NCBI GenBank assembly: GCA_002682825.1
Contig: NOKP01000024.1
Location: 496,001-560,000, forward strand
Direction of reading: 5' to 3'
Length of the DNA stretch: 64,000 nucleotides
Source: Neonectria sp. B-13
Taxonomy: Eukaryota; Ascomycota; Sordariomycetes; Hypocreales; Nectriaceae
Each line of letters starts with the position of its first letter. The first letter of the stretch is position 1. The notes under the pieces were generated by a model that saw only the letters and a program-made list of their open reading frames with translations, ran no database searches and was not told where the DNA came from. This document shows positions 54,323-64,000 of the stretch, one piece after another. A program made the translations under genes and the position numbers.

Positions 54323-55972
54323 CTACAATTTGTTCCTAAGCCTATCTTTTAGAGCCATGTTAAATCTGAAATTTATTGGACTCTCAGTTCCCACAAACAC
54401 GAAGCCATCGTAAATGGCACATCCAAGGCACGAACCCACCAGTGTTGCAAGACAGGGACCATAAAACCACCAACCACTCTGAAAGACATTCGACTCCCGA
54501 TAGCCGACGGCGTATGCGACAACACGAGGTCCGAAGTCAGAGGCGGGGTTCAATGCAGATCCGATGTTGTAGCCAAGAGTGAACTTGAGAGTGGTAACCA
54601 AGAACCCGAGGATGAGGGCGTGCATGCCAGCTCCGGGAGGATTGTTATGATCATCTCCAAGAGCAAAGACAGCGATCATCATGACAGCACTGCCAACGAC
54701 CTGATTGAAGAAGGCAGAGGGTAATGAGACCCACTCCCGTGGTGTTGAAAAGAACGTCTTGGACATGTCAGACATGTCCGGGTCTGCATAGTGAATCGAG
54801 TCGGCGTAGATACCGTAGGCCAACCCTCCTGCGACGATACTGGCGATGAATTGCACAAGTACATAGATAGCACACTGCTTCCAGGGAAACCCGCGGAACA
54901 GTGATAGAGAAATGGAGATGGCCGGGTTCATATGAGCACCCGAAACACCACCACCAAGATAGACACCAAACATCCAGGCAAACCCCCACGCCCAACACGA
55001 TGTCTCATACGTCCCATAGACTTCACTCTGCTTGGTTGATAGGTTTACAGAAAGAGTACCCGCCAGTCCAAGAAAGATAGCAACAGTTGTGGCGAGAAAC
55101 TCGGCCAGCGGCTCAGGGTGTCGAGCCCGGAACCTTGCCCACCAATTTCGAACTTCGTCTGGGTCTTTCTCCCCTGCAGCCACGGAGGGCTTTTCTTGTT
55201 GGCCCAATGGTTCTGAATCAATCTTGTAGTCGGGTTGGGTGTTTGATTGTTGCTCCGCATGCATTCTCGGCTGATGCGAGGTGATTGCGTTGGTTGAGTC
55301 GTCATGGGATGGGCGAGTAGAATCTATTCCTCCAGAAACGTAATCGAAGACTGGCTGGCCTGCATTGTTTCGTCTGTTGCTATGCGCCACCTCTGGTGCA
55401 GTGGTACGGCTCTGATTTTGCATGCCTCGAGAAGTGGAACTGATTTGTGTTTCCGTCGGAAAGAGTTGGCCTGAAGCAGTTCGTAGTGCGTATTGAGGGC
55501 CGTCACCCAATACTTCGCAGTCTAGAACCTCTCCCATCTCCTCATCCAGCTTTCCATTGGGCTTGGTTGGCCTCCGGACTCTTTGGCGTACCTTGTGAGG
55601 CAAAGGTTTGCCGAGGCTGAATATGGGCTTTTGGCTAGATTCGCCATCCCAATGGTTTTCATGAGAGTAGGCTCCGTCCGCCCGGCCACATTGTGGGCAG
55701 GAAGATGCATGTTGAGATTGATTCATTTGGATGGGTACTCTTGATCGTGCAGAAGTGACGGTGCGGTTGGTCGTGTTAGACGTGGCTCTAGTAGAGAAAC
55801 CACGTCGACGGGGAATGCTGGAGTAGGTTCGACTTCTGGCTTGGCTTTCTCGGTCAGAGATGGTGCTGGGAATGCGGCTTGCAACATTGCTGAAGTGGAC
55901 TGGACCTGGAGTTGACGGGGTAGTTGGCGATGAAAAATAGTCGTCCTTCTTGTCTTGATGGTTCGGTGTCAT
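54323..55972 (-). CDS. Aquaglyceroporin with long N-terminal extension (Fps1/MIP type)
   Basis: A membrane channel for glycerol and water of the MIP family. Single exon, 549 residues from the ATG at 55972. Residues 1 to about 285 are a hydrophilic Ser/Thr/Arg/Gln-rich cytosolic extension containing a CPQC pair. The channel core follows: PEPLAEFLATTVAIFLGLAG (helix 1), GVSGAHMNPAIS (first NPA loop), and GYNIGSALNPASDFGPR, the second loop with the NPAxD...PR form typical of glycerol-conducting members. Six membrane helices can be traced. The C-terminal tail is short. Long N-termini in fungal aquaglyceroporins serve in osmotic gating, so phosphorylation control is plausible. Confidence 0.94.
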   Translation of the reverse strand: MTPNHQDKKDDYFSSPTTPSTPGPVHFSNVASRIPSTISDRESQARSRTYSSIPRRRGFSTRATSNTTNRTVTSARSRVPIQMNQSQHASSCPQCGRADGAYSHENHWDGESSQKPIFSLGKPLPHKVRQRVRRPTKPNGKLDEEMGEVLDCEVLGDGPQYALRTASGQLFPTETQISSTSRGMQNQSRTTAPEVAHSNRRNNAGQPVFDYVSGGIDSTRPSHDDSTNAITSHQPRMHAEQQSNTQPDYKIDSEPLGQQEKPSVAAGEKDPDEVRNWWARFRARHPEPLAEFLATTVAIFLGLAGTLSVNLSTKQSEVYGTYETSCWAWGFAWMFGVYLGGGVSGAHMNPAISISLSLFRGFPWKQCAIYVLVQFIASIVAGGLAYGIYADSIHYADPDMSDMSKTFFSTPREWVSLPSAFFNQVVGSAVMMIAVFALGDDHNNPPGAGMHALILGFLVTTLKFTLGYNIGSALNPASDFGPRVVAYAVGYRESNVFQSGWWFYGPCLATLVGSCLGCAIYDGFVFVGTESPINFRFNMALKDRLRNKL

Positions 55973-57573
55973 GGTGGAGTTTTAGAATGCCTTCTCTGAT
56001 GGAAATGTGTGCAGGCCCGTAAGATGATGATAAGAGTAGTTAATTTCTGTCGTCGAGATTGATTATGACTGAAAGACTTGAGCGCCCAGCTTTTTATTCC
56101 AACAATGCGCATATTCCCAGAAGTTTACTGGCATGACGTTGACGAGTCAGAGCTTAGCACTATCCGCCTCCCCTCGACGTCAGGTCGGACCTTTCGCTCC
56201 TGTTGTGGAACTGCCGAGTCGCAATCCTGGTCAAGCGTTCCGTTGTTGCGAATCGCGTCCCACTAGTTAACGGTTGAATGTGGGCCGGGTTGCAGAAAGC
56301 TGGTGGCGGCGCCAACCAGACCAAGGACTTCTCCAGGAGAGTTCTTTCCGTGAAAATCACGAGCACTGTTTTTACGCAGGAAGAGGCAAACTTGCTAGTC
56401 ATCAAGCCAGAATAGCAAAGGATCTCCCAGAGAGGGTCAAGCGTTTTTTGGGTTTCCGGAGTCAGTATCCTCAAGGATCGCCTGGTCTCTGGGGTTTTAA
56501 TGCTGAGAATATTGGAAAAGTCCTCGGTTCCTGATTGAACACAACGATCCAACATACCAAGCCCATCCCTTTTGTTTTCATTTTCCTCGTCAGTTCGAGA
56601 AGAAAAGCACATGCGATAAGTTTTCGCATTCCAAAGTTGGAGATCAACCTTATTGGACTTGGCTTTTTTTCGAGTGACAATTTATGCTTTCATGAAGGGT
56701 CACGTCAAAAGCCGATGTCGTGAGGTAAAACAAAGCTTCCGACGGGGTCTGTCTGTAATGCTCAGGTGTGGCTAGTCTGCCATCTTTATCCTATAAAGAT
56801 GTGGGTTGGCGCTCACGTGTGGGTGCGGTTACAATTGTACCCTGGAGTCTATAGTTACAAAGTAGACGCCCGCAGCAGCATTCATTTAACCTCTGTCTAC
56901 TCGATATAAGAGTGCTTTCAATATGACACTAGACGATGACCTAACCACGCGATTCACGATATGGTATCAGGTGTTCGAACAAGGCTGTGAGTAGCTAATC
57001 AACATATAAGCCCAACTTATAGAGGATCCGACTCTTTGGTTTTTGCTTTGTTCAACTACCCCTGAGCTATTTGGCCAAGCCCAACAAAACCCCCTTTCCC
57101 CACGTCAGACAGAAAACTATTAGGCTGCAGGTCATCATACCACGGCCTGTGTTTGGCAAGCCTCGACTTCACTCCCATCACACATAGCCTAGCCCGTCCG
57201 TTGGTCGGTTGCTTTCTTGATTGGTTATTTGCAACCCATGACCGCGTTGGGTTTTGTTCGTGATCGATAACCCTGGCCTGCCTCCGGACAACCTAGACCG
57301 TTGCGTGTCCCTCCAGGTCTGCAAAGCTTGTTGTGAATGTTTTAGTCTCCTCGTGGCCGTGTCAGTATCGGTAAAGGCACCCCATCCACTGGCCCAGGTT
57401 CGGGGTTCCCAACGTATCCAAATAGAAAACGCGAAGAATGCCTCGCTCGCGGCTGTCTGCAAAACTGTGAGCAGGGCATGTTCAAGGCGGCACCATCGGA
57501 ATGGAGCTAGCTACCCATTCTAGTTGTAGTATCATTTCGCGTGGCTGCTAGACTGCTGCTGCTGCTGTGCTAG
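55973..57573. other. Intergenic region without a supported gene
   Basis: 1.6 kb. ATGACACTAGACG at about 56922 follows a GATATAAG and opens 22 codons to a GTGAGT donor at about 56988, which could be a first exon. No convincing continuation was found. A short CTG run lies at 57553-57567, next to the kinase stop codon. Confidence 0.35.
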
Positions 57574-58700
57574 CTAATACTCGAAGTAGGGGTGGTTACA
57601 CGCCTGTTTGGCCGAGATGCGTCCGGCCGGGTCATAGGCGAGCATCGCCTCCAGCAGGTCGAGGCCTGGGTCGTCGAGGTTGTAGCATATAGGGGCGTCG
57701 AAGTCGCGCTGCCACTGTGGGAAGGATGATTTAAAGTCCGGGTACGATGTGACACCGGGCCATAGCTCTTCGGAGGGGGTCCCAAGGCGTCTAAAGATCA
57801 TCGTCAGTCAGCAAAGTGATGAGCTCGCCTGGAGTTGTTGGGCGTCGTGACACTTACCGGAAGATCTTGAATATCTCGTCAATCTCCGAGTCGCCCGGGA
57901 AGAGTGGCTTTCGAGTGCACATCTCGGCAAAGATACAGCCCACAGACCACATATCAACACCTGTCGAGTACTGTCTCCCGCCCAGCAGGATCTCGGGGGC
58001 ACGGTACCACAGGGTAACGACCTCGTGGGTGTAGGTGCGCAGAGGCACGCCAAAGGCACGGGCGAGGCCAAAGTCGGCGAGCTTGAGGTTGCCCTCCTTA
58101 TCGATGAGCAGGTTCTGGGGTTTGAGGTCGCGATGCAGCACGCGGTGGGAGTGGCAGTACCTAATGCCGCTACAGAGGTGCATCATGAACTTGCGAATCA
58201 CCAACTCGCCCATTCCCAGCTGCATCAGGTGCGGTGACGAGCCCTCTGGAAGGGTCTTGCCGCGGCCGCCGTCGCTGACGGGAAGAGAATCCATGTACTT
58301 CTTGAGGTCAAGGTCGAGGTACTCTAAGACGAGATAGATTTTATGTTTGTCGGCGTGGATGATGTTAAACAGGCGTAGGATGCAGGGATCTCGCATCTCT
58401 TTCAGCAGGGAGATTTCGCGGATGGCGGTGCTAGGGACGCCCTCATCCTCGGCCTCAAGACGAATCTTCTTGAGGGCAACGATCCGGCCATTGTTGGCGA
58501 GATCTCGGGCCTTGTAGACGACGCCATAAGTGCCTGGATGCGTTGAAAATTGTCAGCATCGTTGCATCGAACGTAGAGCCTCGTGGTAGGACAACGGAGC
58601 TGTGCCAATAGCGACACAAGTCCACCCGATGTCCCAAACAGCGAGAAACGTGGAGTAACGCACCTTCACCAATCTTCTCCAGTTTCTGGTAATTCTCCAT
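57574..58700 (-). CDS. Cyclin-dependent kinase 1 (cdc2/CDC28 type)
   Basis: The cell-cycle Ser/Thr kinase that pairs with cyclins to drive S and M phase. Three exons (58700-58664, 58533-57858, 57790-57574) join in frame to 309 residues. [25 protein letters not shown] contains the inhibitory Thr14/Tyr15 pair. [20 protein letters not shown] and REISLL carry the catalytic Lys and the PSTAIRE cyclin-binding helix. [14 protein letters not shown] and [11 protein letters not shown] are the catalytic and DFG loops, and [18 protein letters not shown] contains the activating Thr. The [20 protein letters not shown] insert matches Sordariomycete CDK1. The C-terminus stops at NHPYFEY, so it is shorter than the relatives I know, and [20 protein letters not shown] is somewhat divergent. 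Whether it is the only CDK1 of this genome cannot be seen here. Confidence 0.95.
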
Positions 58701-61700
58701 CGTTGGAGGAGTACCTCGTGAAAGGGAGGACGAAAGATGCAGTCAAGGTAGTAGATCTACCAGAGAAACGACCTGGGGGATGGATGAGCGGGAGCAACGG
58801 GCAGGGCCTCGTCGTCGTGCCCGTCTTCTAACTGTTCGTCAAGTCAGCCGTTGTCATCGTCAAAGTGGGTTGTGGGGTGAAACCTCGACACGAGGGCGGG
58901 GCAGTTTGGCTCCGAGACGCGTAGGAAGGACGACGGCGAGGACGAGGAACGAGAAGCCGAAAGCCCCTAAAGCAGAGCAGAAAGACGGATCCGGGCGGCC
59001 CTGAAGTTATCAATAGGTGGTGGCCGTAAAACGAGGATGAGGTTCTTTTGGTGGCTTTGGAGTTTGCTGGATATTGCGGGGTTAAAGTGCTGCGTTGTGT
59101 TCGTTGCGATGATGGTGATGGTGATGGATGACTGCAAATTAATTATTATGGGCTTGGCCGGTTTGTTGTGATTACTTACGGCTGGTCGCTCCGCGAACAA
59201 AGAACCAGGGCGGCGGCGAATCGCTGGCACCGAAGGCATGCACGCGTTCTTAGTGAGCATCGCCCTTACGAGAGTCTGCGCCTTTCACCATCCTGTCACC
59301 CTGGGGACGCGGGGCACTTGCCTCACTCAGGGGTAGCTTTCTATCTCTTTGGCTGCGGTAAGGCTCTGCCCGCGCCACGCGACCGACAAGGAACACGGAG
59401 CGCGTAAATAAAATACACTCAGTGGAAGTCCCCACAGCTAGCAAGACGACCAAAAGCGGGTTGAAATGACCTCAATGAACGGCCATGTGAGGGTGACTAA
59501 GCCAAGGGCCGGAACTTTGCTGCGACAAGTGCCATGTAGCATTTGTAGTAAGCAGGATTATTACTGAGACTTTTATCATAATGTTGCCACCCCGCGTCAT
59601 CTCTCTCTCTGTCGCTATAGGGTAAGTATGCCAGGAATTAATTATGTTCAACACTTTAATGGGAGTACCTTGTCAGGTAAGGCAGATGGACTTAAAACAG
59701 AAGGTGGTCTTCTCATTAATATCTAAGCTGAATCTTACCTGTCAATCCTAGGGAGGCAGGTGTTAAGGTAAAAAGAAATGGCCATGAGAGGGCATGTGAC
59801 CATAGTACTACTGGCTGGACACGTGAACAAACACTTTACACTTCAGTTAAACTTATATCACAACCTTTAGTTAAATTAAGCTTTAAAATACTTTTATTTT
59901 AACACATTTTAAATGGAGATAGATGAGGCAAAGTGCAAGCGGACTTACTCTCTGCGACGTGAGATCATTCCTCATTGCATGGCATCTATGAATGATCCTT
60001 GTCGACGAGAACAGAAGAGAAAGCGTTTCGTTTAGGCAGCGCCGTATCAGTCCTTTCCAATTGCTTAGGCTTGTGGTCTTTGCTGGCGGTTCGTGTCTGG
60101 AGACCCACCCACTATCGTGACCTTCCCGCTCCCCCAGACACGGCAAATGCAGTAGTACTGCTGTGGGGCAACTGCTCGGAACACGCTGTCTCATGTTAAT
60201 CGTTTCCAGTTTAGAGACGATGGCTCCTCAACGAGTGAATGACGGTTACAAACACGCATTTAGTTTTAGTTTATTTTTCGAAGTCGCAGGTAAGGTTGCT
60301 GCAGCTACATCGTCGAACCATTCTCTGCTAGATCGTGTGGCTCAGTATATCGCGGCTAGCAAACGATCCGATATCAACTGTGATTTTGATATTGGACGCG
60401 TGGCCCCAGAGATACAGGTATATGCATCATAGCACGAGGAATTATCCAAACGTTTCCTTCCTTATGCTGCTAGGAATTGGATCATACATACTCGGGGTTT
60501 CGAAGAAGACAGAGATATAGACGCTTAGCTACTCTAGCGGTAACTCGTGGAGGACGAGCTGAGGTACGTCAAGTGCTATTTCTAGCGCCGAGCAAAGGCC
60601 CCATGTGAATTTTGCATTACGGGATTCACAATTCTTTGACGGCTTATTTCTCTATTTCTTGACTATTGCATTCTGAGCTTCTCCGAGACCTGGTTCCACA
60701 CGACGCTGAGGGACCATTGATATTTGGCATTATTCGAAACATGCGGCTAGGAGAAAGAGAGTTTGTACTCCTCACACGGATTCAAAGCTGAAATATTTTC
60801 TTGCAATTCCTGTTGTTTCAGAGCCTGTACGCAGCTCCCGTAGTCCAGATGTCCTTGTGAAACTTGTACGGGCAGACAACCATGTCACTCTAGGACATAT
60901 ATTGCGTTATTGCTCATAACATGAGGTGCATCACCTCGAATGCTCACTTCTCAGTCTTGCCATGGTTGATGGAAATCTGGCTCTGGCAAGTGAACTGATC
61001 ACTGATCACAGCCAGAGCAGACCCCTTAAACACCTCCATTCATTAAGAGGCCTAACTTCGAGACACTATGCACAAGCTATCATCAGTAATAACTCAGCCT
61101 CTTTGCGTCCTATAGTTTCAGTAGACTTAGATATACAGTTAAGTATGAACTGATTTTTAGCCTTATAGCTTTATCTCTTAAAATTAATATGTTACTTTCT
61201 TAGATTACTTATTATCTGAATTACAACTCTTAGGCATTTTGAACCCTAGTATTATATTCTACTATCAAAACCTCTTAAATACACAAGATTCAGCGTAAAA
61301 AGGGTAACTTGCCTAAGTAAACAATATGCTCAAGTAATGTTGTAAAAGTAATGCCATAGAGCTGGTATAAGTTACTATAATTGAACTATAGGTCATCATT
61401 AGTCTATTATAATGCTAAAGTCTTATATAATTGTTTTTGTTCATGGCTCCACTAACTATCCGCTTGAACCTCTATTCGATAAAACACGAATGGATCGTGT
61501 TGATAGTGTTGGTCCTTGATCTCTCTTTCCGGCAGATTTCCCTTCCCTTGTCCTTAGTCATCCTCTCGGCCCGATTCCCCCGCCTGGCAGGTCTCAAAGT
61601 GCGCAAGCGACACGTAGCCGACTGCCCCTCCTCATCCGACTCGCATTTTATTGTCTCACTCAAAACTGACACACACCAGGTACATTCATATTGAGTCTAG

Positions 61701-61795
61701 TCAGGAATGTCCCTCCACCAACATCTACTCAACTGTCATCGGTATCATACTTAGTCAGGTTCTCTTTCAATAATTGTACTCACTCTGCAGCGACT
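58701..61795. other. Long intergenic region, AT-rich to the right
   Basis: 3.1 kb with no supported gene. The left part (58701-59400) probably contains the kinase promoter and leader. AT-rich segments lie at about 59700-59930 and 61150-61430. Around 60926-61153 one plus-strand frame (ECSLLSLAMVDGNLALASEL) faintly resembles an ankyrin-type helix pair. It is too short to call, but it is of interest so near the NACHT gene. Confidence 0.4.
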
Positions 61796-64000
61796 ATGGA
61801 CCCTGCTACGGCCATCGGTCTCGTCTCCGGGATCCTCACATTCGTCGGCGCTGCGGAGAAGATCCTAAAACTGTCATGGACTCTTTACAACTCGGTCGAG
61901 GGGTCGTCAGAAGAGACAGAGATGCGTTTGAAGCTGGCTGATAGCATGGCCGTTATATATCAACGGATAACTCCTACCAATCAGTCTGCCCTGACTGAAG
62001 AGGACAGAGCTCTTATAACTCTGGCTGAGGAGTGCAATAAGCTGACAAATGACATAAAAAAGGAGCTGCAGACCCTCAAGCCCAAACGGCGCAAATCCAA
62101 GGCCCAGAGCGGCCTTGCGGCTCTGAAAACATTAATGGTTGATCCGAAGATTAAAGACCTGGAGAAACAGCTCCGACACTGCCGCGATCAGCTTCATTTC
62201 CACATTGCCGCCTTTTCAAGGTAAGCGTGTAACTGACGCATCGGAAAACCATCTAAAGATTGAAATCTTAACAATACAATGACTAACTCAAAGGCGGCAG
62301 TGAAACCCTCAAAGCAATGCTGGCGATATCCAAAGAGGATGGACCCAAGTTGACTCGACTTGAGCTCTCCATCACTCAACTGAGGCAGACGATGCAGGAT
62401 ATGACGACCATGAATGATGACTCCATCAGTGACCAAGCCCTGGACCAATTGAAAAATCTGCTGCATGTCGGGCAGGACGTGTTAAATGAGGTCGCCCAAG
62501 ACCGAATCCTGAGAGGGATCAAGTCAGGGTTCGAGGACATGTCCTACCGCTACCAGAGCATCGATAGTCCCTTCAGAGAGACGTTCGAATGAATTTTGGA
62601 CCTCGACAGGAAATCCCCAGAGGCTACCAAGTTTACCCAGTGGCTATCGTCAGGAGATAGCATCTTCCACATATGCGGCAAGCTTGGCTCGGGCAAGTCT
62701 ACGCTGAGTCAGTAACTAAATCTCCTTGTTGTACTTAAATATTCCCATCTTTCTTATTCCCGTCTTTCTAAGCTATTCCAGGCTCCTCTGCCCTTGCCAA
62801 GAAGACACGAGAAAGGCTGGGAAAGAAGACCGATATTAGAGACTAATGTATACCAGTGAAGAAGCTGTGTAGGCATGAGCGGACTAGAATCGAGCTAGAG
62901 AAGTGGACGAGTAGGTCAACCCCACCAAAGAAGCTTTTCGTGGCTTTTTCTTTAGCTAACAGTTGGTTAGAGGCCAAGGGAGGGCGAAAGCTAATTATAG
63001 CCAACTTCTTTTTTTATGCCCTTGGCTCAGATCCCCGACAGAAGTCTTTGATGGGCCTCTATAGAACTCTGCTATACCAGATCTTGACAGCAAGCCCAGG
63101 CCTCATGCATGATCTTTTTCCAGATCAATTGACCAGGGCCCTGTCACAGTGAAAGATCCATTCAACCTACGAGATCCTTGACGATGACATCAAGCGGGCT
63201 TACGAACGCCTGTCAAAGCAACAAAATGGCAATTTGTTTGGCGGGTACTGTTTTAGCTTCTTCATCGACGGCCTTGACGAGTACCAGGCAACCACCTCAG
63301 TTGACCGTCGCGAAATGGTGCGCTCCCTGACGGATTTGGCCAACAGCATCTCAGGCAACTTCAAAATATGTGTCTCGAGTCGCATTGAAAATCCGTTTAT
63401 GGACATGTTCTCCGAGGACACCAGGCTCTACCTTCACGACTTGACAATGTCAGATATGGAGGAATATGTTCAGGGAAATCTGCAACACGTCGGAACCGAG
63501 GAAGAACGCTGGCAGCTCGCCTCGTCCATCACCAAGAAGGCAGAGGGCGTATTCCTCTGGGTTGTCTTAGTTGTTCAGAAGATCCGAAAACAATCAGATG
63601 ATGGGGTCAGGTTTTACGGGCTGCTCAGCGAGATTGAGTCGCTCCCGACCGAGTTGAACGAACTGTTCCAACGAATCCTAGATACTCTCGGAACAGGAGA
63701 TCGCCGGCTGGTTAGCCATGCCGTCTCCCTTCTCCAGTTCTTAGACATGATTCCTGAGGCCAAAAATATGCACTTATGGCTTAACTTGAGCGATTTCTAC
63801 TTTCTCGAGGACTACGAAGCCGATCTGCGGTTTGCCGAGGTCGCACAATTCCCAGAGCGGGGGACCGAGACAGCCAAGAAAAGTGAAATTGGCGCCAGGC
63901 GGCGACTGAGGGGCGTCTTCAGAGGACTTGTGGAAGCAGACAAGGCAAACGACCTTGACTTCACCCATCGTTCCGTAGGAGACTTTTTCAAACAGGAGAA
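61796..64000 (+). pseudogene. NACHT STAND (NLR-like) protein with Helo-like N-terminus; interrupted, cut by window edge
   Basis: A fungal signal-transducing NTPase of the kind linked to non-self recognition and programmed cell death. Exon 1 (61796-62220) encodes AIGLVSGILTFVGAAEKILK, a Helo-like N-terminal domain. Exon 2 (62301-62707) reaches the Walker A motif ICGKLGSGKSTL, and exon 3 starts at 62857 (MKKLCRHERTRIELEKW). The Walker B region is FFIDGLDEY, and NACHT features continue (ICVSSRIENPF, EGVFLWVVLVV). Two in-frame TGA codons interrupt it: 62590-62592 in TFE-ILDLDRK and 63150-63152 in ALSQ-KIHSTYE. Both fall where related proteins have Trp. The frame then stays open to the right edge; C-terminal repeats would lie outside. 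It may be a pseudogene, an allele under decay or, less likely, read through. Confidence 0.75.

Noticed and set aside
62590..63152. Repeat-induced point mutation as the cause of the NACHT stop codons
   Set aside because: TGG-to-TGA here means C-to-T in a CpC context on the other strand, not the CpA context typical of RIP, and the surrounding exons are not AT-shifted.

Overview
The window is nuclear DNA of a filamentous ascomycete (Pezizomycotina). Most genes carry short introns of about 45-100 bp with GT..AG ends and CTAAC/CTGAC-type branch sites. The content is typically fungal: Zn2Cys6 regulators, an RTA1-like protein, a Helo-like NACHT protein and a cdc2 kinase whose protein resembles Sordariomycete CDK1. 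No complete transposon, rRNA, convincing tRNA or CRISPR array was seen. All coordinates, splice sites and protein lengths were worked out by eye from the sequence. Family calls rest on motifs I recognise, not on searches.

Layout. 1-20 kb: a many-exon Zn2Cys6 regulator (-), a sugar transporter (-), a secreted GH32 fructosidase (+), a fungal seven-TM protein (+), an RTA1-like seven-TM protein (-), then a graveyard holding a broken cytochrome P450 and half a zinc finger. A sugar transporter next to a secreted fructan/sucrose hydrolase suggests linked sugar use.

20-38 kb: amino-acid permease (+), haloacid-dehalogenase-type HAD hydrolase (+), FAD amine/amino-acid oxidoreductase (+), ketopantoate-reductase-like enzyme (-), D-amino-acid oxidase (+), RidA imine deaminase (-), a pseudokinase (+) and GABA transaminase (+). 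This is the most interesting stretch. The enzymes form a plausible route from imported amines or amino acids, through imines, to keto acids and hydroxy acids or into GABA breakdown. Two of them end in peroxisomal PTS1-type tripeptides.

40-50 kb: a membrane fatty-acid hydroxylase (-), a Zn2Cys6/DUF3468-type regulator (-), a secreted alpha/beta hydrolase (+), an unknown 481-aa protein (-), a secreted M6-like metalloprotease (+) and a decayed regulator fragment. This looks like an accessory cluster of unknown product.

50-59 kb: a two-RRM protein (-) divergent from an intact but unusual beta-tubulin paralogue (+), an aquaglyceroporin (-) and a CDK1-type kinase (-). 59-64 kb: 3 kb with no supported gene, then a NACHT STAND gene with two in-frame TGA codons where Trp is expected, running off the right edge.
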